Of a stretch of DNA of 64,000 nucleotides, positions 17,669 through 26,938 are shown in pieces. Within the stretch, counting starts at the first letter, position 1. Every line of letters begins with the position of its first letter. The stretch lies in NCBI RefSeq assembly GCF_015352985.1, contig NZ_JACYXF010000003.1, positions 1 through 64,000 on the forward strand, given 5' to 3'. A program made the position numbers and the translations under genes. The notes below the pieces were generated by a model, which saw only the letters and a list, made by a program, of their open reading frames with translations, made no database searches and had not been told where the DNA came from. Source of the stretch: Noviherbaspirillum malthae (lineage in GTDB: Bacteria; Pseudomonadota; Gammaproteobacteria; Burkholderiales; Burkholderiaceae_D).

Positions 17669-18379
17669 TCAGCGCGGCCCGCCGGCCTTGGCCGCCTTGC
17701 CCAACTTGCGTTCGACCTTCAACCGCCTGCGCAACACAAATGCGAGCCCGGTGCACCATGCAAGCGCCGCCGTCCATCCGGCCAGCACATCGGTCGGGAA
17801 GTGCACGCCGAGATAGACCCGCGACAGGCCGACCAGCACGACAAACAGCGCCCCGGCAACAGACCAGGGACGCAGGGCTGGCCTGTGCCAGGCCAGTATG
17901 ACGAGCGCAGTGATGAAGGCCATCGATTGCATCGAATGTCCGCTGGGAAAACTGTAGGAGGTTTCCGGCGCGATTGAAATCCACAGGTCGGGCCGGGTGC
18001 GGCTGAAGAGCTGTTTCGCTCCCATGTTGAGCAGGATGGCGCCGCCGAATGCCAAAACCCAGTACACAAGCCGCGCCCAATGCTGGCGGATGATGAAATA
18101 GACGGCCAGCAGCAGTGCGCAGGGTCCGAGCACGCGTATCGAGCCCACTTCGGAAATGAACACCATGGCGCGGTCGAGCAGCGGCGTTGCGTGTTGCTGC
18201 ATGAACAGCAGGATGGGGCGATCGATCGCGAACGGTTCCTTCTCCAGCACTTCCTCCGCCAGTTCGCCGAACAGAAAGAGCGGCGCCAGCACGCCGATGA
18301 ACAGGATCAATATGTCCAGCCAGCGCCGGCGCGGCACCAGCCTCAGGTAGTGCAGCAGTTTTCTGAAGGTGTCTGCCAT
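17669..18379 (-). CDS. PAP2-family membrane phosphatase
   Basis: A 236-residue integral membrane phosphatase. The three PAP2 motifs are present in order: KQLFSRTRP, SFPSGHSMQSM and SRVYLGVHFPTDVLAG, with about six hydrophobic segments. Members hydrolyse phosphatidic acid, undecaprenyl pyrophosphate or phosphatidylglycerophosphate at the membrane; which substrate applies cannot be told. It lies 35 bases after the diacylglycerol-kinase-like gene on the same strand, consistent with opposing lipid phosphorylation and dephosphorylation, probably in one transcript. Confidence 0.9.
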   Translation of the reverse strand: MADTFRKLLHYLRLVPRRRWLDILILFIGVLAPLFLFGELAEEVLEKEPFAIDRPILLFMQQHATPLLDRAMVFISEVGSIRVLGPCALLLAVYFIIRQHWARLVYWVLAFGGAILLNMGAKQLFSRTRPDLWISIAPETSYSFPSGHSMQSMAFITALVILAWHRPALRPWSVAGALFVVLVGLSRVYLGVHFPTDVLAGWTAALAWCTGLAFVLRRRLKVERKLGKAAKAGGPR

Positions 18380-18414
18380 CGGGCTTTCAATTGTTCAATT
18401 CGGGTTCAGCATGA

Positions 18415-19350
18415 TCATGAAGGCGACGGCGGCGGTTTGAGAAGCAGCAGCGGCTCGGACGCCACCTTGAACCTCAGCGGTGCGCGCAGCCAGAAGATTT
18501 CGCCGTCGGTCGCCACCTTGGTCCAGGCAGACAGTACGAACTTCGGTTTGACCGTCAGTTCCCGCGCCGCGAAGCTGACCACGCTATCGGCTTCGTCGAG
18601 CTTGCCGAAGGCCCCGCGCAGCATCAGGCCTATCATGGCCATCGGCCCGACAGGCTTGAGGGTCACGACCGCCAGCCGGCCATTTTCGAGCTGGGGTGCC
18701 AGCGGTATGCCGACCTGTTCCAGCTGCAGCGCATTGTTGCCGACGAAGACGGTCTTCGTGACGATGTCGCGGCCCGCGCTTTCTCCTTCGATGCGCACCC
18801 TCAGGACGCGATGGCTGCGCCAGAGCGTCACGAGGGCAGACCACAGCGCCACCAGGCGGCTGCGGCCGAGCTGCCGCTTGTAGTATTCGCGGTCCTCCAG
18901 CAGCTTCGGATACAGGCCGAGGCTGGCATTGACGAGAAAAAGGCGGTTGTTGAGCAGGCCGACCTGCACGGGATTCACTTCGGAATTCAGCAGCCCCCGG
19001 GTCGCCTCGGCCAAGTCTTCCGGAATGCCGTGGGTGCGTCCGAAATAATTGAATGTGCCTTGCGGCAAAACGCCAAAAACGCAGCCGCTGCCCAGTACCG
19101 CCTGCGCGACGGTATTGATGCTGCCGTCGCCGCCGGCGATCACCACCGCGCCGCCGTCGCGCCGGGCATCCTGCACTACCCGGTCGGCGGTATCGCGCAG
19201 CCTGCGCGCATCTTTCACCACATGCAGCTGGTAACGGATGCCCGCTGCGTCGAGCACTTCGCGGATGACCGCGCATTTACCCTCGGCATCACGCCTGCCG
19301 GAACGGGCATTGACGATGATGTGATAACCGGTGATCGCGCCTACCGCCAT
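18415..19350 (-). CDS. Diacylglycerol kinase / lipid kinase (DAGK catalytic family)
   Basis: A 311-residue cytosolic enzyme. Its DAGK domain shows YHIIVNARSGR, the nucleotide-binding VVIAGGDGSINTVAQAVLGSG and GVLPQGTFNYFGRTHGIP, and the C-terminal beta-sandwich typical of YegS/DgkB-type lipid kinases follows. The reaction would be ATP-dependent phosphorylation of diacylglycerol or a related lipid. It is the first gene of a likely two-gene unit with the PAP2 phosphatase and is divergent from vgrG. Confidence 0.88.
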   Translation of the reverse strand: MAVGAITGYHIIVNARSGRRDAEGKCAVIREVLDAAGIRYQLHVVKDARRLRDTADRVVQDARRDGGAVVIAGGDGSINTVAQAVLGSGCVFGVLPQGTFNYFGRTHGIPEDLAEATRGLLNSEVNPVQVGLLNNRLFLVNASLGLYPKLLEDREYYKRQLGRSRLVALWSALVTLWRSHRVLRVRIEGESAGRDIVTKTVFVGNNALQLEQVGIPLAPQLENGRLAVVTLKPVGPMAMIGLMLRGAFGKLDEADSVVSFAARELTVKPKFVLSAWTKVATDGEIFWLRAPLRFKVASEPLLLLKPPPSPS

Positions 19351-19720
19351 TGCCGTGCTGCGAATCTGTACGGCGCGGCAAGCCCGCGCCGATCCTGTAA
19401 ATTCGACCGGAGGCTTTCTGCTTGAGCAAACGGGAGATCGTGCTTCGTGCTGGACATGGCGGATTGGACGGAAATTCCTGCTTTCTCGGTGTGCTCGGCA
19501 ATGCCGCAGTCTGGATTGGCTTCGAGTGCATATTAAGCCTTCAAGCCGGACACGCCATCTTGCGTACGGTCAATTCCCGTCGATGCACGCGGCGAGGAAA
19601 CGCGACGGGCGTTGTACTTCAGTCGTATGGCTTGCAGAGACGATTATTGAGATGCTCGATCTCGGGCACAAGCGAACAGAGAAAAACAGGAACACAGGCG
19701 TGGGCGAAGCAGGTGCGCCG

Positions 19721-21919
19721 ATGCCTCAATCCAGCGCGAGAGAAGCCGGCATGACCGCATTCTGCAAACTTTTTCTTGACGGCGCCGACCGGTCTTCCCT
19801 GTTCGAGCTGGTCTCGCTGTCGGCTGCCGAACAGCTCGGCCGGGTCTATGCATTCCGCTTTCATGTGCTCTGCGGCCAGGGCAGCCTTCAGCCGCGCGAC
19901 TATCTGGGCAAGAGTTTCGGCGCCTGCCTGTTCCTGCATGACAAGATCGAGCGACGCTTCAACGGCGTCATCCTGCGCATGGGACGCGGCGCGGTGCAGG
20001 GGCATCGCCATGCGTACTGGTTCGAGGTGCAGCCGGATTTCGCGCTGCTCGGCCTGCGCAGCGATGCCCGCATCTTCCAGAACAAGCCGGTGACCGATGT
20101 ATTCGGAGCCGTCGCCTCGTCCGTGCCTTCGCTGGACTGGCAGATGAAAGGCGGCTCGCTGGCGCACCAGCCATGGGAATACTGCGTGCAATACGGGGAA
20201 ACCGACCTGCAGTTTGCAATGCGCCTGCTGGAACAGGAAGGCATTTATTTCTTCTTCGAACATCTCTCCAACGCGCAGACGAAAATGATCCTGCTCGACG
20301 ACAATACCGTCAGCAGGCAGCTGTCGTCGCCGATGAAGTCGCTCGGCTTCAATCCGCATGGACGCGACGCCGAACGGCCGCAGGATTACCTGCTGGAATG
20401 GGGACGCGCGAACGGCATGGTGTCCGGCTGCGCCGTGCTGGGCGACTTCGACTTCACCCGGCCGGCCCAGGCCTGCGAGTCGCGCAGCGCCAAGGCCGCC
20501 GGCCATGCCTGGGACGGCATGGAACACTACGCCTATCCCGGCGAGTTCGACAGCCTCGACGAAGGCCGCACCTATGCCGACCTGCGCATGCAGGAGATGC
20601 ATGCACAGCATGCGCAGTATGAAGGCGTGAGCGTGTCTTCCGCGCTGAAGATCGGCCATGTGATCCAGGTCAAGGGCCATCCGGTGGCCGACATGAACGG
20701 CGATTTCCTCGTCACCGCCACCGATTACCGATTCGTCAGCCATGCGCAGGATGCCGGCAGCGGCGGCGGCAGCGAAGTGCAATGCCGCTTCAGCGCGATC
20801 CCGGCCGACGTGCAGTTCCGGCCCGGGCGCATCACGCCCAAGAGCAGGATCGCCGGACCGCAGACCGCGATCGTGGTCGGCCCCGAAGCCAACGAAATCC
20901 ATACCGACCAGTACGGCCGCATCCGCGTCATGTTCCACTGGGACCGTTACGGCAAGCCTGGCGAGGACACCTCCTGCTGGATCAGGACCGTGCAGCCGTG
21001 GGCCAACCAGGGCTTCGGCTTCTGGGCGCTGCCCCGGGTCGGCGCGGAAGTGGTGGTGCAGTTCCTCGACGGCGACCCGGACCGGCCCCTCGTGACCGGC
21101 AGCGTGTACAACGGCCAGAACCAGATTCCCTATGCCCAGCCCGAGCACAAGACGCGCAGCGGCATGCGCAGCTTTTCCACGCCCAAGGGCGGCGTCAACG
21201 ATTACAACGAATTGCGCTTCGAAGACAGCAAGGGCGAGGAAGAAGTGTATGTGCAGGCGCAGAAGGACATGAATATCCGGGTGAAGGCCGATGCCACGCG
21301 TACCGTGGGCAGCAACGACAGCCTCGACGTCGAAGCGGCACAGAACATCCAGGTCGGCAAGAACCGCGATCTGAAGGTGGGCCAAAACCAGAGTACCGTG
21401 ATCGGCGGCGACCGGACCCTGAGCGTCGACGGCAGCGAGAGCAAGCGGGTTGCCGGCGACCGCATGATGCAGCTGGGCTCGGACAGCGTGCAGGTGGACG
21501 GCGACGCCCTGATCGGCACCGGCGGTTCGATGGAGATCAGCACCGGGCAGTCGTACGCGCTGGCCGCCCAGCTCGGCATGGCCATGAGCGCGCAGACCAC
21601 GATCGACATCAAGTCCGGCATGACGCTTGCGCTGGATGCGGACGCGGGCCTGTCGCTGCGCTGCGGCGCTTCCTTCATCAGCATGACCCCGGCCGGCATC
21701 TTCATCCAGGGGCCGCTGCTGATGCTCAACTCCGGCGGCGCGCCGGTCACCGCCAAGCCGGCGCGGCCGGGCAAGCCGAAGGCGGTGAAGCAGGCGGCGG
21801 ACGCGGCCGGCATCTCCATCGCCGAAGGGCCGCCGGTCAGGCCGGCGACCCAGCAGCCGCGCGCCGGTTCGCTGGCCGACGCAGCACGTTCCGGAACGCC
21901 TTTTGCCGCGGCAGGCTGA
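19721..21919 (+). CDS. vgrG: Type VI secretion spike protein VgrG
   Basis: A 732-residue VgrG (if started at ATG 19721; ATG 19751, MTAFCKLFLDG, is equally credible). The gp27-like N-terminus covers residues 15-350, the gp5 OB-fold follows (NEIHTDQYGRIRVMFHWDRYG, SCWIRTVQPWANQGFG, FLDGDPDRPLVTGSVYN), then the DUF2345 needle with repeated VGSNDS/VGKNRD/VGQNQS turns. The C-terminus is a Pro/Ala-rich tail without an effector domain, so cargo is presumably carried by partners. It is the first gene of a seven-gene cluster and only one base separates it from the DUF4123 gene. Confidence 0.95.
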   Translation: MPQSSAREAGMTAFCKLFLDGADRSSLFELVSLSAAEQLGRVYAFRFHVLCGQGSLQPRDYLGKSFGACLFLHDKIERRFNGVILRMGRGAVQGHRHAYWFEVQPDFALLGLRSDARIFQNKPVTDVFGAVASSVPSLDWQMKGGSLAHQPWEYCVQYGETDLQFAMRLLEQEGIYFFFEHLSNAQTKMILLDDNTVSRQLSSPMKSLGFNPHGRDAERPQDYLLEWGRANGMVSGCAVLGDFDFTRPAQACESRSAKAAGHAWDGMEHYAYPGEFDSLDEGRTYADLRMQEMHAQHAQYEGVSVSSALKIGHVIQVKGHPVADMNGDFLVTATDYRFVSHAQDAGSGGGSEVQCRFSAIPADVQFRPGRITPKSRIAGPQTAIVVGPEANEIHTDQYGRIRVMFHWDRYGKPGEDTSCWIRTVQPWANQGFGFWALPRVGAEVVVQFLDGDPDRPLVTGSVYNGQNQIPYAQPEHKTRSGMRSFSTPKGGVNDYNELRFEDSKGEEEVYVQAQKDMNIRVKADATRTVGSNDSLDVEAAQNIQVGKNRDLKVGQNQSTVIGGDRTLSVDGSESKRVAGDRMMQLGSDSVQVDGDALIGTGGSMEISTGQSYALAAQLGMAMSAQTTIDIKSGMTLALDADAGLSLRCGASFISMTPAGIFIQGPLLMLNSGGAPVTAKPARPGKPKAVKQAADAAGISIAEGPPVRPATQQPRAGSLADAARSGTPFAAAG

Positions 21920-21920
21920 C

Positions 21921-22466
21921 ATGGGTGCGCTTGCCGAACTGCTCATCTCCCGGCCGCGCAGGACCCTTCACGCGGCGGCCGACGCGGCGGTGCTGGCCGG
22001 CCTGCTGGAGCCGATGCATGCGCTCGGACGCGACCGCTTCGCCTGCCTGCTGCCGGGCCATGTGGATGCCGACCTCGCGCATGTCGCGCCCTATCTGATC
22101 GCCTTGCATCCGGGCTCGCCGATTGTCGACTGGATCGATGCGCGCTGCGAGCTGTCCTGGGGCTATGTGATCGAGTCGGAGCTGGCGCTGAACGTGCTGC
22201 AGAGGCATCTGCGCCGCTTCGCCGAGACGCGAGGACCGCGCGGCGAGGAGTGGTGGTTCCGTTTCTGGGACCCGCGCGTACTGCGCTGCCTGCCGGACAT
22301 CCTGCATCCCGCGCAGGCCGAAGGTTTCATGCACGGCATCGAACGCATCCACCTGGTCGACGGCGGGAGCACAGCGAGCCTCGCATGGAATGCGCGCGAA
22401 GGCCGCATGGCGTTTGAAAGCAGTCATGCCGCCGTCGAAGGAGCCGTGGCCCATGCTGGTATTTAG
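21921..22466 (+). CDS. DUF4123 type VI adaptor/chaperone
   Basis: A 181-residue cytosolic protein with the DUF4123 pattern: PIVDWIDARCELSWGYVIES, LNVLQRHLRRF, EWWFRFWDPRVLRCLP. DUF4123 proteins load effectors onto the VgrG spike. ATG 21921 begins one base after the VgrG stop, and the end overlaps the next gene by 14 bases. The adaptor implies that a cognate effector lies nearby; the two unknown proteins downstream are the obvious candidates. Confidence 0.85.
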   Translation: MGALAELLISRPRRTLHAAADAAVLAGLLEPMHALGRDRFACLLPGHVDADLAHVAPYLIALHPGSPIVDWIDARCELSWGYVIESELALNVLQRHLRRFAETRGPRGEEWWFRFWDPRVLRCLPDILHPAQAEGFMHGIERIHLVDGGSTASLAWNAREGRMAFESSHAAVEGAVAHAGI

Positions 22467-22821
22467 CGCAAGCCAGTTGCAGACGTTCGCCGAGGCCGCC
22501 TTTGTCAGGCGCATGATGGCTGCGCTCGCGCCGTCGGCGGAAGGCGAAGCCACTGATGAAGCCGACGGCGAGGTTCTGGCCGCCGCCATCAGGGAGCAGT
22601 TGCAGCGCGCGCGCCGCTACGGCTTCAGCGAAGAACGCGACTGCGCGATATGGATTGCCTGCGCATGGCATCTGGGTACGGATTTCAATCGCCGCATCTC
22701 GGCCATTGCACAGACCTTGCAGCGCAAGGACATCGGCGCGCCATGCAAGGCGATGGTCATGGAAGCCACCTTGCGCGCCCTGTTCGTTTCGCTGTCCGGG
22801 CATTCGCGCAATCTCTTGTGA
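22453..22821 (+). CDS. Unknown protein of the type VI satellite cluster
   Basis: A 122-residue soluble helical protein (MLVFSASQLQTFAEAAFVRRMMAAL, later IWIACAWHLGTDFNRRI). ATG 22453 has GAAGGAG nine bases upstream and lies inside the end of the DUF4123 gene. No signal peptide or known enzymatic motif is visible. Small proteins beginning similarly occur in other VgrG/DUF4123 clusters as far as I recall, but no function is assigned. It could be a structural adaptor, co-effector or immunity protein. Confidence 0.65.
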   Translation: MLVFSASQLQTFAEAAFVRRMMAALAPSAEGEATDEADGEVLAAAIREQLQRARRYGFSEERDCAIWIACAWHLGTDFNRRISAIAQTLQRKDIGAPCKAMVMEATLRALFVSLSGHSRNLL

Positions 22822-22828
22822 AGCTGCC

Positions 22829-23506
22829 ATGAACGATCTTGCCAATCAATCCGATCAATGGGGACGCAGTTTCCGCCGCGCGTGGCGCCAGGCTTCGCCG
22901 CTCGAGCAGGAAGCCGCGCGCACGGCCGCAGCCTCGCCCGATCAGGCGGCGCGCAGCCTGTCCGACGCCATCGGACATGCATTGCAGCTTGCCGTCTACG
23001 CGGCCGAAGACTGGCACCGTTTGCAGACGCAGCAGGCACAGGCAGAACACAAGCGGCAGGAAGCCGGCGCCGTTCAGGGCGCGATACGCCGCGCAGCGGA
23101 TGAACTGCGCAAGGGCCGCATGACGCAGGAACAGTCGGAAAAGTATCTGCGGCAAGCCACGATGGATGCGGCGAGAGATACGGAAAGGCAGGCATCCATG
23201 CAGGCGCCGCCGGATGATGCAGGCGGCAGGCAGGTGGCCATCGAGCACGTAGCCAGGGACCGCTTCATGAAGGCGCGCCGGCACCTTGCGGATCAACTGG
23301 CCGAGACGCATCGCAAGCTGGCCGCTGCGCCGAAGGATGCAGCCGATGCGCCCAACCGCCAGATCGCAATGCAGGTCGACCGCACGCTGTCGCGCATCGA
23401 TGAACTCTTCCTCGACAACAAGGCGGTGCACGACCCGGTGGCGCCGCAGCCGAAAACTGCCGACGCTCACCAGGAGGATGGAACATGCCCAACGCCGCGC
23501 GGCTGA
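22829..23506 (+). CDS. Unknown coiled-coil protein of the type VI satellite cluster
   Basis: A 225-residue, highly charged, helix-rich protein (MNDLANQSDQWGRSFRRAW, then long Gln/Glu/Arg/Ala-rich stretches such as AEHKRQEAGAVQGAIRRAAD). It is predicted by eye to be mostly coiled coil with a Pro-containing C-terminal tail. It lacks a signal peptide or known toxin motif. The last 22 bases overlap the PAAR gene. By position between adaptor and PAAR tip it could be cargo, a cargo chaperone or an immunity factor; sequence alone does not decide. Confidence 0.65.
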   Translation: MNDLANQSDQWGRSFRRAWRQASPLEQEAARTAAASPDQAARSLSDAIGHALQLAVYAAEDWHRLQTQQAQAEHKRQEAGAVQGAIRRAADELRKGRMTQEQSEKYLRQATMDAARDTERQASMQAPPDDAGGRQVAIEHVARDRFMKARRHLADQLAETHRKLAAAPKDAADAPNRQIAMQVDRTLSRIDELFLDNKAVHDPVAPQPKTADAHQEDGTCPTPRG

Positions 23507-23787
23507 CCGACATGCATCTGTGCCCGATGGCGACGCCGGGCACGCCGCCGATCCCGCATGTCGGCGGCCCGATCGTCGCGCCCGGCATGCCCGTGGTGCT
23601 GATCGAAGGTTTGCCCGCTGCACGCATGACCGACCAGGCGATCTGCGCGGCGCCCATGCCGGACGTAATCGTTTCGGGTTCCGCCAGCGTACTGATCGGC
23701 GGCTTGCCGGCGGCGCGCATCGGCGATGCCACCGCTCATGGCGGAAGCATCGCGCTCGGCGCGCTCACCGTGCAGATAGGAGGATGA
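23485..23787 (+). CDS. PAAR-domain spike tip protein
   Basis: A 100-residue protein consisting of one PAAR domain: MPNAARLTDMHLCP, HVGGPIVAPGMPVVLIEGLPAARMTDQAIC and VLIGGLPAARIGDATAHGG, including the Cys and His residues that bind zinc at the tip. It has no extra toxin domain. AGGAGG precedes ATG 23485 by about five bases. It caps the VgrG spike and sits immediately before the FHA gene, whose GTG starts one base after this stop. Confidence 0.93.
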   Translation: MPNAARLTDMHLCPMATPGTPPIPHVGGPIVAPGMPVVLIEGLPAARMTDQAICAAPMPDVIVSGSASVLIGGLPAARIGDATAHGGSIALGALTVQIGG

Positions 23788-23788
23788 G

Positions 23789-25549
23789 GTGCTGGTTCGG
23801 GTCATGCGCTGCAAGGGACGCACGCCGGATGTGGCCGCTGAGGCGGCATTCGCGGAGGCGGGCGGCACCATCGGGCGCAGCAGCCAGTGCACGCTGGCGC
23901 TGCCCGATCCGGAGCGCCACATCTCCCGCATCCAGGCGGAAATCACCTGGTCGGGCAAGGCCTTCATGCTGACCGACCGCGGCAGCGGCAATCCGACCCT
24001 GCGCAACGGCGAAGCCGTCGGCAAGGGCCAGTCGGTGCCCCTGACCGACGGCGACGAACTGCATGTCGGCGACTATGTGCTGCGGGTGGAAATGCCGCAG
24101 CAGCGCACCGCGCCGCGCGGCGGCGAACAGGCCGGTCCCTTCTCGGAACTGGTGTCGACCGCGCGCAATCTCGATCTCGCGCCTGAGCTTGCGCCGGACA
24201 GTGCTCCGCTCGCAGAACCGTTTGCCGATCCGTTCACGCCGGCGCGCCGCAGCGACGGACTGATACCGGAAGACTTCGATCCGTTCGGCAAGTCCTGTCT
24301 GCTGCCGGATCTTCTGGCGCGCAGGCAGCCGGCGGCTCCCGCGCAACCGTCCGCGCAGCCGGAGGACAGCATCGATGCGCTGTTCGGCCTCGGCGAGCCG
24401 GGTGCCGATCCTCTCGGCATCGGCACTCCGATGGGAGCGCCGGCCGTGCAGCCGAATACCGCCGCGTCTTCCGACCCGCTGCTGTCGCTGCAGTCCGCCT
24501 CGCGCCGCAGCGATGCGCCGATGGCCGACTACCTGCCGGAGATTCACACGCCGATGCCCCTGCCGGCAGCACGCATGCAGCCCGGCCCCGGCGCCAATGA
24601 AGGCGACACCGCATTCCGCTCCTGGGAAAGCTCCGACGGCGTGGGCAGCACCGCGATCAATCCCGGACGGCACCGGGAAGCACCTTCCCGCCCGGTGCCG
24701 GTACCGTCTTCGGTGCCTCCCGCGCCCGGAGTGGCCGAACTGCCCGAAACCAGTTTCGGCCCCTTGCCGCCGAAGGATGAGCCGGCTTCCACGCCTGCAC
24801 CGAAAGCGGCGATCGCCCCGGCAGAGCCTTTGCCGCCCCCGCTTCCTGCTTCCCCTCCTTCTGCTCCATTTTCCGTGCCATCCAGCCTCCCGCCGGCATC
24901 GCAGTCCGCTCTCCTCGCCGCACTGCTGGCCGGCGCCGGGCTGCGTGAGGCGCCGAGCGACCCCGTCAGCGGCAAGCACTTCGAACTGGATGAGCGGACC
25001 ATGGAACGCATCGGCAGCCTGCTGCGCCTGCTGGCCCAGGGCATGATCGATCTGCTGGCGACCCGCACCACGCTCAAGTCGGAAATGCATGCGGCGGTCA
25101 CGGTCATCGCCGCGCAGGGCAACAATCCGCTCAAGTTCTCGCCTGACGCCAGCGCCGCGCTCGCCTTCCTGCTGGCTGCCGACACGCCGCGCGGCTTCAT
25201 GCCGCCGGAAGCCGCGGTCGAGGATGCGGCACGCGATCTGCTGGCCCACCAGATGGGCGTGCTCAGCGGCATGCGCGCGGCGCTGGCCGGCGTGCTGCAG
25301 CGCTTCGAACCGCAGCAGCTGGAAGCACGCCTCGCGCCGAAATCGCTGCTCGGCGGCGTGCTGCCGATGAACCGCAAGGCCAGGCTTTGGGAACAGTTCG
25401 AGTCGCTGTACGGCGCGGTCTCCAGAGAAGCGGAGGACGACTTCGAAACCCTGTTCAGCGAAGCCTTCGTGCGTGCCTACGAAGAGCAGATCGCGGCACT
25501 GAAGAAACAGTCTCCCGCTTCCCGCAGTGGCAACCCCGGCAAAAGGTGA
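23789..25549 (+). CDS. tagH: FHA-domain type VI secretion protein (TagH-like)
   Basis: A 586-residue protein. An N-terminal FHA domain (about residues 5-100; GGTIGRSSQCTLALPDPERHISRIQAEI, then DGDELHVGDYVLRV) is followed by a long Pro/Ala-rich disordered linker and a C-terminal helical domain (about 400-570; QSALLAALLAGAGL, RIGSLLRLLAQGMIDLLATRTTLKSEM) typical of the VI_FHA family. FHA proteins bind phosphothreonine in the post-translational control of type VI secretion. The GTG start is set by AGGAGG at 23778-23783. It pairs with the PP2C phosphatase downstream; no kinase gene is in the window. Confidence 0.9.
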   Translation: MLVRVMRCKGRTPDVAAEAAFAEAGGTIGRSSQCTLALPDPERHISRIQAEITWSGKAFMLTDRGSGNPTLRNGEAVGKGQSVPLTDGDELHVGDYVLRVEMPQQRTAPRGGEQAGPFSELVSTARNLDLAPELAPDSAPLAEPFADPFTPARRSDGLIPEDFDPFGKSCLLPDLLARRQPAAPAQPSAQPEDSIDALFGLGEPGADPLGIGTPMGAPAVQPNTAASSDPLLSLQSASRRSDAPMADYLPEIHTPMPLPAARMQPGPGANEGDTAFRSWESSDGVGSTAINPGRHREAPSRPVPVPSSVPPAPGVAELPETSFGPLPPKDEPASTPAPKAAIAPAEPLPPPLPASPPSAPFSVPSSLPPASQSALLAALLAGAGLREAPSDPVSGKHFELDERTMERIGSLLRLLAQGMIDLLATRTTLKSEMHAAVTVIAAQGNNPLKFSPDASAALAFLLAADTPRGFMPPEAAVEDAARDLLAHQMGVLSGMRAALAGVLQRFEPQQLEARLAPKSLLGGVLPMNRKARLWEQFESLYGAVSREAEDDFETLFSEAFVRAYEEQIAALKKQSPASRSGNPGKR

Positions 25550-25554
25550 ATCCC

Positions 25555-26331
25555 ATGGAATGTCGAGTCTCCGCATTCTCGCGCGTCGGCGGACGCGAAC
25601 GCAACGAGGACGCCTGCGCCTACATCGAAAAGGACGGCCTCATCTGCTGCGCGCTGGCCGACGGTGCCGGCGGCCACCGCGGCGGCGATGTGGCTTCGCG
25701 CATCTGCATACAGACCGTTCTGGAGGAATTCGAACGAGCGCCGGAGGTGTCTTCCATTGCCCTCGGCACCCTGCTGCACCAGGCCAACGCAGCGGTCCTG
25801 CGCGAACAGCAAAGAGACGCCGCCGTGGGCGACATGCGCTCGACGCTGGTAGTGCTGGTGTTCGATCCGCTGAAACAGGCAGCGGTATGGGGACATGTCG
25901 GCGACAGCCGGCTCTACTACTTCCGCAACGGCGCGCTGGCCGCGCGCACGCGCGACCATAGCCTGGTGCAGACCATGATCGACGGCGGCCTGCTGACCGA
26001 AGAGGAGGCGCAAACCCATGCCGAGCGCAATGTGCTGGTGGCATCGATAGGCTCGGTCGAAGCTTTCCAGCCGAGCGTGCTCGGCACCCCGTGCAAGCTC
26101 AACGACGGCGATGCCTTCCTGCTGTGCAGCGACGGCGTATGGGGCATGCTCGAGGACATCGCCTTCGAGCAAAGCCTGGGCCGTGCCGCTTCATCGGAAG
26201 AATGGCTGGTCTACCTGGAAGAGCTGATCGCGCCGCGCGTGCAGCGCGGGTCGGACAACTACACCGCGCTGGGCGTGTGGTGCGGCGAAGTGCCCGACAA
26301 CATGCGCACGGTTCCGGCGCCGCTGACTTAG
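25555..26331 (+). CDS. pppA: PP2C-family Ser/Thr phosphatase (PppA-like)
   Basis: A 258-residue cytosolic metal-dependent phosphatase. The PP2C motifs are visible: GRERNEDACAYI, CALADGAGGHRGGDVASRI, GHVGDSRLYYFRNGAL, FLLCSDGVWGML and GSDNYTALGV. With an FHA protein next to it, the likely role is reversing threonine phosphorylation that activates type VI secretion, as PppA does in Pseudomonas. It begins five bases after the FHA gene with AAAGGTGA before the ATG and is the last gene of the cluster. Confidence 0.9.
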   Translation: MECRVSAFSRVGGRERNEDACAYIEKDGLICCALADGAGGHRGGDVASRICIQTVLEEFERAPEVSSIALGTLLHQANAAVLREQQRDAAVGDMRSTLVVLVFDPLKQAAVWGHVGDSRLYYFRNGALAARTRDHSLVQTMIDGGLLTEEEAQTHAERNVLVASIGSVEAFQPSVLGTPCKLNDGDAFLLCSDGVWGMLEDIAFEQSLGRAASSEEWLVYLEELIAPRVQRGSDNYTALGVWCGEVPDNMRTVPAPLT

Positions 26332-26433
26332 CTCGCATGCGCGAGGAGCCGGGCGGGAAGGCATGGTTCCATTCGTCATCGCATGCAATCGGATGCTGGC
26401 AATTCGTTACGCTCAACCGGAACCTTGAATTTC

Positions 26434-26796
26434 ATGACGCCTAAAAATCTTGTAGCAGCATGGGTGGAAGCATTCAACCGTGCCGATGTCGATGCCTTGG
26501 CATCGTTCTATGCGGAAGATGCAATCAATCACCAGGTCGCGGAGTCGCCTGTTGGAGGCAAAGAAGCCATACGCGGCATGTTCGCAGACGGCTTCGCCTC
26601 GGCCAACATGGTTTGCCTGATGGAGAACCTGTTCGAGGATGGCGAATGGGCAATCCTTGAATGGCGAGACCCATTGGGGTTGAGAGGATGCGGATTCTTC
26701 CATGTCAGGGACGGAAAGATCATCTTCCAGCGCGGGTACTGGGACAAGCTGACCTTCCTGAAGACGCAAGGCTTGCCGCTGCCAAGGGACACATAG
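26434..26796 (+). CDS. SnoaL-like / NTF2-fold protein
   Basis: A 120-residue protein with the NTF2-like pattern: [41 protein letters not shown], and the closing strands [26 protein letters not shown]. Such proteins bind or isomerise small molecules; no specific substrate is evident. ATG 26434 is the first Met preceding the domain. It is a single gene with its own gap on both sides. Confidence 0.75.
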   Translation: MTPKNLVAAWVEAFNRADVDALASFYAEDAINHQVAESPVGGKEAIRGMFADGFASANMVCLMENLFEDGEWAILEWRDPLGLRGCGFFHVRDGKIIFQRGYWDKLTFLKTQGLPLPRDT

Positions 26797-26938
26797 CGCA
26801 CGTTGCGGGATGCAAGTGTCATTCGAACCGCATTGTTTCCCTGCGAGTCGACCGCAGCATCAGACGGCGTGGTTTCCATCCGCTCCATACGCAGCTTGCG
26901 GCTACAATGCGTCATTCCGCTCATTTCATCCCATCGCC

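Noticed and set aside
16326..18080. 584-codon open frame on the minus strand spanning parts of three genes
   Set aside because: It crosses the PAP2, Gly-rich and DUF418 genes out of frame and has low-complexity Pro/Ala/Arg composition.
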